Below, piece by piece: positions 51,351-60,537 of a DNA stretch of 63,609 nt. Both the position numbers and the translations under genes were made by a program. Positions within the stretch are counted from its first letter, which is position 1. The number at the start of each line of letters is the position of its first letter. The notes under the pieces were generated by a model that saw only the letters and a program-made list of their open reading frames with translations, made no database searches and was not told where the DNA came from. The stretch is taken from the NCBI GenBank assembly GCA_045641505.1, contig JAZUHB010000024.1, forward strand, positions 1 through 63,609, written 5' to 3'. This DNA comes from JAZQNF01 sp045641505 (GTDB taxonomy: Bacteria > Bacillota > Clostridia > Lachnospirales > Bianqueaceae).

Positions 51351-53891
51351 ATGAAAAAGGTTTTATCTGTCATTTTAGCTCTTATCCTTGTTATGGGCAC
51401 CTGCGCCTGCTTCGCCGGCTGCAAGCCCCATGAGGAGAACAAGGGCTATCAGGACGACGGTAAGGTTTATTCCTACCGTATGGCCCCCAGTGACCTGCCT
51501 GAATCCTGGAACGTTCATACCTACCAGTCCAATACTTCTACGTATGTTCTGGACTACTCCAGCGATTCTCTGTACACCTTCGATTACTCCGAAGATGGCA
51601 CCCGCTTCCGCATTGTTCCGTCCATGGCTGACGGCGACCCCATCGATGTCACTGCCGAGTACGTCGGCAAGTACGGCATCGCCGAGGGTGACACCGGCCG
51701 TGTGTACAAGATCAATCTGAAGAAGAACCTGAAGTACGATAACGGCGAAGTGCTGAACGCCAACAGCTTCGTTCAGTCCGTGAAGAACCTTCTGAACCCC
51801 GCCGCTGCCAACTTCCGTGCTGACAACATGTATGCCTCCGGCTCCCTGAAGATCTGGAACGCCGAGAACTACGTCAAGCAGGGTACCTCCACTTATCAGG
51901 ACTGCACTGAGGGTGAGGGCGCCGCGCCTTACAAGGATGTCGAGTGGGCTTTCGGTGATGACGGTACCTCCATCCCCGCCGAGATCGCTGACAACATCTA
52001 CTTCATGCCCGATGACTGCTACGTCGGTAAGTACTCCATCGACAGCGGCTATCAGAGCTATGTCGACAAGTACGGCATGCTCGGCTTCTGGATCGAGGTT
52101 TGGGGCGGCATCGGTGATGCTTCCATGACCGCGATCGCCAACGAGATGGTCGGCAAGTCCCTTACCGAGATCCTTGCCAACCCCGATTACTACGATGTCC
52201 TGCAGGCCATCCTGTATGATTTCTGGTGCACCGACCCCAACGAGCCCTTCGGTTTCTTCTGCTACAAGAACACCTGGGCTGACATGGACTTCTCTGAAGT
52301 CGGTTTCTTCGCTCCCGACGACAACACCCTCGTCATCGTTCTGAAGAACGCCATGGAGCTCAACTTCTACCTGCGCTACGAGCTTTGCACCAGCTTCTTC
52401 CTGGTCTACAATCCTCTGTACGAGCAGTGCGCTACCACTGAGGGCGGCGTTTACAACAACACCTACGGCACCAGCGTCGACACCTACGTCGGCTTTGGCC
52501 CCTACAAGCTGACCCAGTTCCAGGAAGGCGCTCAGATCGTTCTCGAGCGTAACGAGTTCTGGCACGGCTACACCCCCGAGGAGTACGTCGAGGGCACCTA
52601 TCAGACCGACCGCGTCGTCTACAACAAGGTCACTGAGAACAGCACCCGTCTCGAGATGTTCCTTAAGGGCGAGCTCGAGAGCTACGGTCTGCAGACCGAG
52701 GATATGGAAGACTACCTGACCTCCAAGTACACCTACTTCACCGATGGCGACTCCGTCTGGTATCTCGCCATGAACCCCGATTACGACAACCTGCACACCC
52801 TTGAGCAGATCGCCGAGCCTCTGACTCCCGGCAACGAAGTCAACAAGACCGTCCTTACCATCAAGGAATTCCGTCAGGCTCTGTCCTGGGGTCTCGACCG
52901 CAACGCGTACGATCTGTACATGGATCCTACCGCCAGCGTCGCTACCGCTCTGTACTCCAAGACCATCGTCGCCGATCCTGAGGAAGGTATCATGTACCGT
53001 TCTCTCGACCTTGCGAAGGATGCCATCCTGTCCTACTGGGGCCTTGCCGATCAGTGGGGCGAGGGCAAGGAATATGCGACCCGTGACGATGCCATCGCGG
53101 CCATCACTGGTTACGATCCTTCCGGCGCCAAGGAGCTCTTCACCGTCGCTTACAACAAGGCCGTCGAAGAAGGCCTGATCTCTGAAGAAGCCATTGCCTC
53201 CGGCAAGTGGGAAGTTCAGATCATCATCGGTAAGCCCTCCGAGAGCAACTACTACACCAAGGGCTATGAGTTCCTGAAGACCACCTGGACCAACGCCGCG
53301 GTCGGCACTCCCTTCGAAGGCCACTTCGCGTTCATCCAGTCCCAGACTCTGGGCTCCTCTCAGTTCGGTTCCTACCTGCGCAACGGTCAGATCGACCTGC
53401 TGTTCGGTGTTGGTTTCACCGGTTCTCAGTTCGATCCCTTCGGTCTGTTCGAAGTCTTCACCGGCTCCCTGCAGTACGATGCGTTCACCGACATGAGCAC
53501 CATCAACGCCACTGTCAAGCTCGACGGCGCTGAGCTGACTGCCTCCATCTATGACTGGCAGAAGGCCCTTACCGGTGAGGAGATCGAAACCAAGGACGCT
53601 GACGGCAACACCGTCAAAGTCAAGGCCGGTACCTCTGAGCCCGCTGAGACCCGTTACATCATCCTGGCCACCCTTGAGGAAGCTGTTCTGAACGTCGCGA
53701 ACATCTTCCCGCTGAATACTGATGCTTCTGCTTCTCTGAAGTGCATGCGTGTCAACTACAAGACTGAGGAGTACATCCTCGGTGTTGGCCGCGGCGGCAT
53801 TCAGTACTACACCTACACCATGGACGATCAGGAATTCGCTGATTTCATCGCTGCCCAGGGCGGCGTCCTCAACTACAAGGTCGAGGAGTAA
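51351..53891 (+). CDS. Oligopeptide-binding lipoprotein, OppA-like, enlarged
   Basis: This 846-residue protein has a lipoprotein signal (hydrophobic run ending FAGC; lipid on about Cys24) and a family-5 solute-binding domain: YSYRMAPSDLPESWN, KYDNGEVLNANSFVQSVKNLLNP and the later GFGPYKLTQFQEGAQIVLERNEF. It is about 300 residues longer than a typical OppA, and the extra length is spread within the domain. It should capture peptides outside the cell for the permeases that follow. AGGAGG precedes the ATG at 51351. Its codons are shifted to GCT, GGT and CGT, consistent with high expression. Confidence 0.88.
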   Translation: MKKVLSVILALILVMGTCACFAGCKPHEENKGYQDDGKVYSYRMAPSDLPESWNVHTYQSNTSTYVLDYSSDSLYTFDYSEDGTRFRIVPSMADGDPIDVTAEYVGKYGIAEGDTGRVYKINLKKNLKYDNGEVLNANSFVQSVKNLLNPAAANFRADNMYASGSLKIWNAENYVKQGTSTYQDCTEGEGAAPYKDVEWAFGDDGTSIPAEIADNIYFMPDDCYVGKYSIDSGYQSYVDKYGMLGFWIEVWGGIGDASMTAIANEMVGKSLTEILANPDYYDVLQAILYDFWCTDPNEPFGFFCYKNTWADMDFSEVGFFAPDDNTLVIVLKNAMELNFYLRYELCTSFFLVYNPLYEQCATTEGGVYNNTYGTSVDTYVGFGPYKLTQFQEGAQIVLERNEFWHGYTPEEYVEGTYQTDRVVYNKVTENSTRLEMFLKGELESYGLQTEDMEDYLTSKYTYFTDGDSVWYLAMNPDYDNLHTLEQIAEPLTPGNEVNKTVLTIKEFRQALSWGLDRNAYDLYMDPTASVATALYSKTIVADPEEGIMYRSLDLAKDAILSYWGLADQWGEGKEYATRDDAIAAITGYDPSGAKELFTVAYNKAVEEGLISEEAIASGKWEVQIIIGKPSESNYYTKGYEFLKTTWTNAAVGTPFEGHFAFIQSQTLGSSQFGSYLRNGQIDLLFGVGFTGSQFDPFGLFEVFTGSLQYDAFTDMSTINATVKLDGAELTASIYDWQKALTGEEIETKDADGNTVKVKAGTSEPAETRYIILATLEEAVLNVANIFPLNTDASASLKCMRVNYKTEEYILGVGRGGIQYYTYTMDDQEFADFIAAQGGVLNYKVEE

Positions 53892-53955
53892 TCAGCCAGA
53901 AGGGCGCGGCTCTCGCAGCCGTTCCCAATGCTAACAAGCAGTAATTCCGACATTG

Positions 53956-53985
53956 AGGAGCGGAAGAAGCAGTTCTTCCGCTCCT
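53956..53985 (+). terminator. Intercistronic hairpin after the OppA-like gene
   Basis: A perfect 13-bp stem (53956-53968 with 53973-53985) with loop GCAG is followed only by TTTAATG, so it probably stops or stabilises part of the transcripts rather than all, giving more binding protein than permease. Confidence 0.6.
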
Positions 53986-54014
53986 TTAATGCCTTTTCCA
54001 AGGAGACCTGAAAG

Positions 54015-54977
54015 ATGTATCTTTTCAAGTATATTTTAAAGCGTATCGCGCTGATGCTGATGACGTTCTTCATTATCGTCACGATGTGCTTCGTTCTGGT
54101 CAAGCTCCTTCCCAACCTGCCTGCGGAGCAGTTCGGCAAGGATATGGAGCTGATCCTGAAACGCCGTGAGCTGCTGGGCTACGATCTGCCCATCATGCAG
54201 CAGTATATGCGTTTCTGGAAGTATGCTCTCCAGGGCAACTTCGGCATCGGTGAAACCTATAAGCTGGGCACGGAGGTCTGGACGGTTTTCTGCAACCGTC
54301 TGCCTTACACTGTCGTGCTGAATCTGGTGACCATCCTCTTCGCGATCCCCATCGGTCTGGGTCTCGGCATCTACGCCGCTCTGAAGAAGAACAAGTGGCA
54401 GGACCACGTCATCTCCACCGGCGTCATGATTTTCGTTTCCGTTCCTTCCTTCATTTACGCCTTCCTGGTTCAGTACATCCTGTACTTCAAGCTCGGCTGG
54501 AGCGCCGCCATCGTCAACACCTCGAACGGCGCCTGGAGCTGGACCTATGTCAAATCGGCCATTCCGGCCATTCTCTCCATGTCCTTCGGTACGGTCGCCG
54601 GCTTCGCCCGCTACACCCGTGCGGAGCTCACGGAGGTCCTTACCAGCGACTTCATGCTTCTGGCCCGCACCAAAGGCCTTACCCGTCCTCAGGCTACCCT
54701 GCGTCACGCCCTGCGTAACTCCATGGTGCCTATTTTCCCGATGATCCTCGGCGAGTTCGTCTCCATCATGAGCGGCTCCCTTATCATCGAACAGATTTTC
54801 GGAATCCCCGGTGTCGGCGAGCTCTACCTTGGCGCGATCAAGGCGCAGCCGGCCCCTGATTATAACTACTTCATGCTCGATACCTGCTTCTACACCCTGA
54901 TCGGGTTGGCGGCCGGCATCGTCATCGACATCAGTTACGGCATCATCGATCCTCGGATCAGAATGGGAGAGCGCTGA
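54015..54977 (+). CDS. Oligopeptide ABC transporter permease, OppB-like
   Basis: This 320-residue inner-membrane protein has about six membrane segments. It begins FKYILKRIALMLMTFFIIVTMCFVL in the usual OppB/DppB manner and contains the EAA-type loop DFMLLARTKGLTRPQATLRHALRNS. The C-terminus ends in PRIRMGER. Unlike other members of this operon it has normal length. AAGGAGACC precedes the ATG, and the next gene starts 1 base after its stop. Confidence 0.93.
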   Translation: MYLFKYILKRIALMLMTFFIIVTMCFVLVKLLPNLPAEQFGKDMELILKRRELLGYDLPIMQQYMRFWKYALQGNFGIGETYKLGTEVWTVFCNRLPYTVVLNLVTILFAIPIGLGLGIYAALKKNKWQDHVISTGVMIFVSVPSFIYAFLVQYILYFKLGWSAAIVNTSNGAWSWTYVKSAIPAILSMSFGTVAGFARYTRAELTEVLTSDFMLLARTKGLTRPQATLRHALRNSMVPIFPMILGEFVSIMSGSLIIEQIFGIPGVGELYLGAIKAQPAPDYNYFMLDTCFYTLIGLAAGIVIDISYGIIDPRIRMGER

Positions 54978-54978
54978 T

Positions 54979-56514
54979 ATGGATCAGAAACAGTTCGAAA
55001 AGTATCAGTTCTCTAAGGAGAAATTCGCGCTGGCCGCGGACGAAGCCCGTCTGCACGACCAGAAGTTCGAAACGAAGCCCATCGGCTACTTCCAGGACGC
55101 CATGTACCGGTTCTCCCGCAACAAGGCTTCCGTGGTCGCGGCCGTCATTATCGGCATCCTCGTTCTCTTTGCCATCGTCGGCCCCTATTTCTGCCAGCAG
55201 AACTATAAGGACGCGTACTCCACCGAGACCGTCCTGATCAACTACAAGTACCTCCTGCCCAAGCTCTCCTTCATGGAAGGCAGCGGCATCTGGGACGGCA
55301 CCAAGAAGACCGAGCTCTCCCGATCCAAGTACAGAATGTACAAGGCCATGGAAATCGAGCGTCAGACCACGATCATCACCAAGGACTTCGGCACGACGGA
55401 GACCGAGGACGTCATGGGCAACAAGTCCACCGTCTACAAGGTCCGCCTCGACAGCTACAACGCCCTCACCACGATGAACCTCACGCTGACGAAGGCAGAG
55501 TACGAGAAGCTGCAGGCCTACCAGGATGAGAACAACGTCCAGATCATCCTGCCCCGCGTCATCAATGACGCCGTTTCCATCAACCCGAACGTCTGGTATC
55601 AGTCCGACAAGAAGGGCAACGCCATCCTGGACGCTGCCGGCAACTTCGTGCCCGCCTACGCGACCAGCGGCAAGGACGATTACCACAGCCTCCGTCTGCC
55701 GGGCGACCCCGGCAACTGGCAGTATGCCCAGCGTACCGGTACTGAGGCTTACGGCTTCAACTACGTGCTGCGTATCGATCCGTATCAGTATTTCATCTAC
55801 CGTTTCGGCTATGAGCCCTCCTTCATTTTCGGCACGGACGCCATGGGCTACGACATCATCTCCCGTCTGGCGAGCGGCGCCCGCTTCTCGTTCCTGCTGG
55901 CGATCTGCGTCTCCCTGATCAACCTGACCATCGGCGCGATCTACGGCGCCATCGAGGGCTACTACGGCGGCGCGATCGATATGGTCATGGAGCGTATCTC
56001 CGATATCATCTCCGGTATCCCGTTCACCGTCGTCACGGTTCTGTTCAACCTGCATCTGGCTCATAAGGTGGGCACGGTGCCGGCCCTCTTGTTTGCCTTC
56101 GTGCTGACAGGCTGGATCGGCATGGCCAGCCGCGTCCGTATGCAGTTCTACCGCTTCAAGAACCAGGAATACGTGCTGGCCTCCCGCACCCTCGGCGCGA
56201 GCGACCTGCGCGTCATGTTCAAGCACATTTTCCCGAACAGTCTCGGAACCATCATCACCGGTACCGTCCTGGTCATCCCCGGTGTCATCTTCTCCGAAAC
56301 CTCTCTGACCTACCTCGGCATCATCAACCTGGAGTCCAGCACGCTTTCCAGCGTCGGTTCCATGCTGTCCGCCGGTCAGAGCTGTCTTACCGTTGCTCCG
56401 CACGTGGTCTTCTTCCCGGCGATCTTCATCGCCCTTCTGGAGATCTCCTTCAACCTGTTCGGCAACGGCCTTCGCGACGCTTTCAACCCGTCGCTTCGCG
56501 GATCGGAGGATTAA
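54979..56514 (+). CDS. Oligopeptide ABC transporter permease, OppC-like, with large extracellular insert
   Basis: This 511-residue permease has an N-terminal cytoplasmic part and a first membrane segment (about residues 52-72). The C-terminal region (about 275-510) carries the standard five segments and the EAA loop YVLASRTLGASDLRVMFKHIFPNS. Between them lies an insert of about 190 residues (roughly 75-270) where normal OppC proteins have a short external loop ending in FGTD; the equivalent IFGTDAMGYDIISRL sits just after the insert. The insert should be extracellular and next to the binding protein. Function of the insert is unknown. Confidence 0.88.
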   Translation: MDQKQFEKYQFSKEKFALAADEARLHDQKFETKPIGYFQDAMYRFSRNKASVVAAVIIGILVLFAIVGPYFCQQNYKDAYSTETVLINYKYLLPKLSFMEGSGIWDGTKKTELSRSKYRMYKAMEIERQTTIITKDFGTTETEDVMGNKSTVYKVRLDSYNALTTMNLTLTKAEYEKLQAYQDENNVQIILPRVINDAVSINPNVWYQSDKKGNAILDAAGNFVPAYATSGKDDYHSLRLPGDPGNWQYAQRTGTEAYGFNYVLRIDPYQYFIYRFGYEPSFIFGTDAMGYDIISRLASGARFSFLLAICVSLINLTIGAIYGAIEGYYGGAIDMVMERISDIISGIPFTVVTVLFNLHLAHKVGTVPALLFAFVLTGWIGMASRVRMQFYRFKNQEYVLASRTLGASDLRVMFKHIFPNSLGTIITGTVLVIPGVIFSETSLTYLGIINLESSTLSSVGSMLSAGQSCLTVAPHVVFFPAIFIALLEISFNLFGNGLRDAFNPSLRGSED

Positions 56515-56517
56515 ACC

Positions 56518-58713
56518 ATGGCAAACAAACTTGAAGTACGCGATCTGAGAATTTCTTTCAAGACTATGTCCGGCAAGGTCCAGGCTGTCCGCGGCATCAA
56601 TTTCGAGCTGCCCGAGGGCGAGACGCTGGCTATCGTCGGCGAATCCGGCTCCGGCAAGTCCGTTACCTCCAAGGCGATCCTGGGCATCCTGGCCGGCAAC
56701 TCCATCGTGGAGGGCGGCGAGATCCTCTACGACCGCATGGACCTCCTGAAAATCCCCGAGGACGAGTTCTACAAGATCCGCGGCGATAAAATCGCGATGA
56801 TTTTCCAGGATCCTCTGTCCTCCCTGAACCCCATCATGCGGATCGGCCGTCAGCTGACCGAGGCCATGCTCCTCAAGGGCAAGGCCCGTCAGAGAGCCAG
56901 CCGCGCCGAGTTCAACGGCCTTCTGAGCACGCTGAACAGCACCATGATCGAGGCGCTCGCCGGCGGCGACAAAAAGGCCGGTGAGGAATATACCCGCATG
57001 TGCAAGGATTTCGACCGCTTCGAATTCAAGCACATCGAGCTGGAAAAAGCCTATGACGCGGCGATCAACTCCGCGAAGACCATCGTTCCCGAAATCGAGA
57101 ACATCCAGTTCCTGATGGAGAAGAACGCCTTCGAGGATCAGCAGTACCGCCTGAAGGAGGTCTGCGAGGCCGCTCTTGCCAGCATCCACACCTACGTGGT
57201 GGCCGGCGAGGATGAGAAGACGCTGCGCGAGGCCGTGGACGCGATCAAGGCCGTCAAGCGCTCTGCCGGCAGAAAGAAGGATTTCTCCGGCGCCGCCGAG
57301 CCTCTGGAGACCGTCAAGCAGGTCCTTACCCGCGCGATCGCGCTGGATGAGCCGAACTTCTTCTCCCAGGGCTACTATCTGACCTTCTCCGGCAACAAGA
57401 CCCTGCCCGAAAACATGAGCGTCGCCGAGCTGAATGCCTATCTGCATCAGTATCTGGACGACAACTTCATGCTGAACTTCATCGACAAGGCCCAGGCCTC
57501 GCTGGATTACTCCGCGAAGAAGCACGATGCCCTGAAGCAGAAGGCCGTCGACCGCTTCGCCGAGGTGCTGCCCGTGATCATGGACGAGGCCACCGGCGAG
57601 AAGGAGCTTTCCGCGTTCAGCGACGAGCTCTCCGCGCTCGTGAAGGCCGCCATCGACCCCATCGACATCAACCGCGACAGCGTCGCCTACACCTTCGGAA
57701 CCTCTCTGAAGGATGCCGTCAAGGTCTACGCGAACGGCAGAAAGCGCAACGCGGATGAGGAGAAGCGTTTTGCCAAGGAAACGGCCAAGTACGAGGCTGT
57801 CATCGCCCGCAAGGGTGCTGAGCCCGACTGGAAGCCGGCCCCCAAGGCACTGGTCGATCTGAACCTTGTCAAGGAAAACATCGTCCGCATCATCACCCGT
57901 GTGAAGGAGCGCTTCGAGACTCAGATCGCTGAGTATCCGAGCCGCGATTTCCGCGAGGAGACCGTCGGCATCATCGACTACCTGAAGCTGAACGCCTCCG
58001 GCGTCGTCCACAACGTGACGAAGAAGATGGCGAAGGCCCGCGCCCTGAAGCTGATGGAGGAGGTCGGTATCGCCGACGTCCGCAAGCGCTACCGTCAGTA
58101 CCCCTTCGAGTTCTCCGGCGGTATGCGTCAGCGTATCGTTATCGCGATTGCGCTGGCGGCTGATCCCGACATCCTGATCTGCGACGAGCCCACGACCGCT
58201 CTGGACGTGACCATCCAGGCGCAGATTCTGGAGCTGATCAACCGCATCAAGAAGGAACGCAACCTGTCCATCATCTTCATCACCCATGACCTGGGTGTCG
58301 TCGCCAACATGGCGGACAAGATCGCCGTCATGTACGCCGGCAAGATCGTGGAGTACGGCAGCTGCGAGGATATCTTCTACGAGCCGGCCCATCCCTACAC
58401 CTGGGCGCTGCTTTCCTCCATGCCTGACCTGGACACCAAGGAGAAGCTGGAAGCGATTCCCGGAACGCCTCCCAACATGATCTATCCTCCCAAGGGCGAT
58501 GCCTTCGCGGAACGCAACAAGTACGCGCTGGCCATCGATTTCGAGGAGCAGCCTCCCATGTTCCGGATCTCCGATACTCATTACGCGGCCACCTGGCTCC
58601 TTCATCCCGAAGCGCCCCATATCGATCCGCCCAAGATCGTGACCGAGCGTATCGCCCGCATGAGAGCGAGAGCCGCCGCAGAAAACAGGAAGGAGGACAA
58701 GGGCAATGAGTGA
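56518..58713 (+). CDS. Oligopeptide ABC ATPase, OppD-like, with a very large insert
   Basis: This 731-residue ATPase has Walker A GESGSGKS at residues 41-48 and the Q-loop IFQDPLSSLNP (Gln97). Signature FSGGMRQR begins only at 532, with Walker B ILICDEP at about 552-558. In normal OppD proteins the Q-loop and signature are about 60 residues apart; here they are about 435 apart, so roughly 370 residues (about 122-495), mostly predicted helix, are inserted in the helical subdomain that faces the permease. The C-terminal oligopeptide region (EAIPGTPPNMI) is normal. No frame break is seen. oppF overlaps its end. Confidence 0.88.
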   Translation: MANKLEVRDLRISFKTMSGKVQAVRGINFELPEGETLAIVGESGSGKSVTSKAILGILAGNSIVEGGEILYDRMDLLKIPEDEFYKIRGDKIAMIFQDPLSSLNPIMRIGRQLTEAMLLKGKARQRASRAEFNGLLSTLNSTMIEALAGGDKKAGEEYTRMCKDFDRFEFKHIELEKAYDAAINSAKTIVPEIENIQFLMEKNAFEDQQYRLKEVCEAALASIHTYVVAGEDEKTLREAVDAIKAVKRSAGRKKDFSGAAEPLETVKQVLTRAIALDEPNFFSQGYYLTFSGNKTLPENMSVAELNAYLHQYLDDNFMLNFIDKAQASLDYSAKKHDALKQKAVDRFAEVLPVIMDEATGEKELSAFSDELSALVKAAIDPIDINRDSVAYTFGTSLKDAVKVYANGRKRNADEEKRFAKETAKYEAVIARKGAEPDWKPAPKALVDLNLVKENIVRIITRVKERFETQIAEYPSRDFREETVGIIDYLKLNASGVVHNVTKKMAKARALKLMEEVGIADVRKRYRQYPFEFSGGMRQRIVIAIALAADPDILICDEPTTALDVTIQAQILELINRIKKERNLSIIFITHDLGVVANMADKIAVMYAGKIVEYGSCEDIFYEPAHPYTWALLSSMPDLDTKEKLEAIPGTPPNMIYPPKGDAFAERNKYALAIDFEEQPPMFRISDTHYAATWLLHPEAPHIDPPKIVTERIARMRARAAAENRKEDKGNE

Positions 58714-59968
58714 CGGTACCTATAATTACGAAAATGCCGAAGTCCTTCTGAAGGTCGAGCATCTGAGCCAGCATTTCGGCTCTTTGAAGGCCGTGAACGA
58801 CGTCAGCTTCGAGATCCACAAGGGCGAGGTCTTCGGCCTCGTCGGTGAATCCGGCTGCGGCAAGACCACGACCGGCCGTGCGATCATCCGTCTGTATGAC
58901 GTGACCGGCGGCAATGTCTACTTCAAGGGCCGCCGCATCGCGGCCGGTCCCCTGACCTACACGAACGCCATCAAGGAAGGCCGCGCCGCCTTCGAGAAGC
59001 TGCAGAAGGAGATCGCGGCCGATGCCAAGGAGCATCCCGAGAACATCGAGCAGAACCGCGCGCGGATGGAGGAGGCCCGGAAGAACCTGACCGCTCTGAT
59101 CGAGGAGCAGCGTCAGAACATCAAGGCCGCCCGCTACGATCACACCCATTGCGATCGCGACTACGCCAAGGAAAACGCCGCTGTCATCGAGGAGAAATAC
59201 AAGAAGCTCCTGAGCGAGACCTCCGATCCCGAGGAGATCAAGCGCCTTAAGACCGAGCGCAAGGAAGCGCTCCGCCGCAACAAGAAGGTCCGCCTGACCA
59301 CCCAGATCCAGATGGTCTTCCAGGATCCCATCGCGTCCATCGACCCCCGAATGACCGTCCGCGAGATCATCTCCGAAGGCATGGTCATCCAGGGCGAGAA
59401 GGATCAGAAGGTGATCGACGAGAAGGTCTACGAGCTCCTGGAGCGCGTCGGTCTGGTGCGCGAGCACGCCGGCCGCTATCCTCATGAGTTCTCCGGCGGC
59501 CAGAAGCAGCGTATAGGCGTTGCCCGCGCCGTCGTGATGAATCCCGAGCTGATCATCGCCGATGAGCCCGTTTCCGCGCTGGACGTTTCCATCCAGGCGC
59601 AGGTCATCAACCTGCTGAACGAACTGCGTCATGAGCTTGGTCTGACCATCATGTTCATCGCGCACGACCTCTCCGTCGTCAAGTACTTCTCCGACCGTAT
59701 CGGCGTTATGTACTACGGCAACCTGGTTGAGCTGGCGACCTCGGACGAGCTGTTCCTGAACCCGCTGCATCCCTACACCAAATCCCTGCTGTCCGCTATT
59801 CCTCTGCCCGATCCCGAGTATGAGAAGCAGCGCACCCGTATCGTCTACAATCCCCTTGCGGAGCATGACTATACGGTGCAGCAGCCCACGCTGCGCGAGA
59901 TCAAGCCGGGCCACTTCATCCGCTGCAACGACGCGGAGTTCGAGAAGTACCTGAAGGAAGTCAAGTGA
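58706..59968 (+). CDS. Oligopeptide ABC ATPase, OppF-like, with insert
   Basis: This 420-residue ATPase has Walker A GESGCGKT at residues 47-54, but the Q-loop MVFQDPIASIDP begins near 203, about 100 residues later than normal. The insert (about 84-195) is charged and probably coiled coil (KLQKEIAADAKEHPENI, ERKEALRRNKKV). Signature FSGGQKQR, Walker B ELIIADEP, SALDVSIQAQ and the switch histidine IAHDLS are intact. The C-terminal region (YTKSLLSAIPLPDPE, CNDAEFEKYLKEVK) follows family norms. ATGA overlap with the OppD-like gene. Confidence 0.9.
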   Translation: MSDGTYNYENAEVLLKVEHLSQHFGSLKAVNDVSFEIHKGEVFGLVGESGCGKTTTGRAIIRLYDVTGGNVYFKGRRIAAGPLTYTNAIKEGRAAFEKLQKEIAADAKEHPENIEQNRARMEEARKNLTALIEEQRQNIKAARYDHTHCDRDYAKENAAVIEEKYKKLLSETSDPEEIKRLKTERKEALRRNKKVRLTTQIQMVFQDPIASIDPRMTVREIISEGMVIQGEKDQKVIDEKVYELLERVGLVREHAGRYPHEFSGGQKQRIGVARAVVMNPELIIADEPVSALDVSIQAQVINLLNELRHELGLTIMFIAHDLSVVKYFSDRIGVMYYGNLVELATSDELFLNPLHPYTKSLLSAIPLPDPEYEKQRTRIVYNPLAEHDYTVQQPTLREIKPGHFIRCNDAEFEKYLKEVK

Positions 59969-60420
59969 GCGATTCCGTGGAAAAGAAGCTGACGAAAAAG
60001 AACGTGCTGATCGCGCTGGCGGTGTTTGCCGCCGTGAGCGCCCTGGCCTACTGGCTCCGCCTTGGTATGACCACGGAGACTGAAGCGGCCAAGCGGACGT
60101 TTCTGTGCCTTTCGGACGCGTTCTTCATCAGCGGTGTCCTGTTCGTCGGAGCGGGACTGCTGGTCTGGGCTGCCAACGAGGGCACCTTCTGGGGCATCGG
60201 CTTTGCCGGCACCAGCGCTTTGAAGATGATCATCCCACCGTTTCTCCTGGGCGAGCGTCAGAAAAACGCCTACTACAGCAAGAACGGCCGCCTGGAATCC
60301 TACGGCGAGTACCGTGAACGGAAAAAGGCCGAACCGAAGACCCGGTTCTGGCATCTTCTGCTTTGCGGCTTCCTGGGACTGGCGCTGGGCGGCATCTTCC
60401 TGGCTCTGTATTCTGTCTGA
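59965..60420 (+). CDS. Small membrane protein, possibly DUF3899-like
   Basis: This 151-residue protein has three to four hydrophobic segments (near residues 13-32, 47-67 and 125-148) and a basic middle loop (GERQKNAYYSKNGRLESYGEYRERKK). Its layout recalls the DUF3899 family, held with low confidence. It begins with GTG, overlapping the OppF-like stop (GTGA), after AAGGAAG, so it is translationally coupled. Function unknown. Confidence 0.7.
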   Translation: MSDSVEKKLTKKNVLIALAVFAAVSALAYWLRLGMTTETEAAKRTFLCLSDAFFISGVLFVGAGLLVWAANEGTFWGIGFAGTSALKMIIPPFLLGERQKNAYYSKNGRLESYGEYRERKKAEPKTRFWHLLLCGFLGLALGGIFLALYSV

Positions 60421-60424
60421 TCCG

Positions 60425-60457
60425 AAATCCCGCCGGAATGATACCGGCGGGATTTTT
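60425..60457 (+). terminator. Terminator of the oligopeptide transporter operon
   Basis: A perfect 12-bp stem (60425-60436 with 60444-60455) running into TTTTT. Confidence 0.85.
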
Positions 60458-60463
60458 GTATGC

Positions 60464-60492
60464 TTGAAAAACCTCCGCCCCGATGCTATAAT
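60464..60492 (+). promoter_or_regulatory. Promoter for the second binding lipoprotein
   Basis: TTGAAA at 60464-60469 and consensus TATAAT at 60487-60492 with extended TGC; spacer 17 bases. Confidence 0.7.
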
Positions 60493-60537
60493 GAAACAAT
60501 CTGTTAGTATCAGAAATCTGCCGTTACGGAGGACGCC

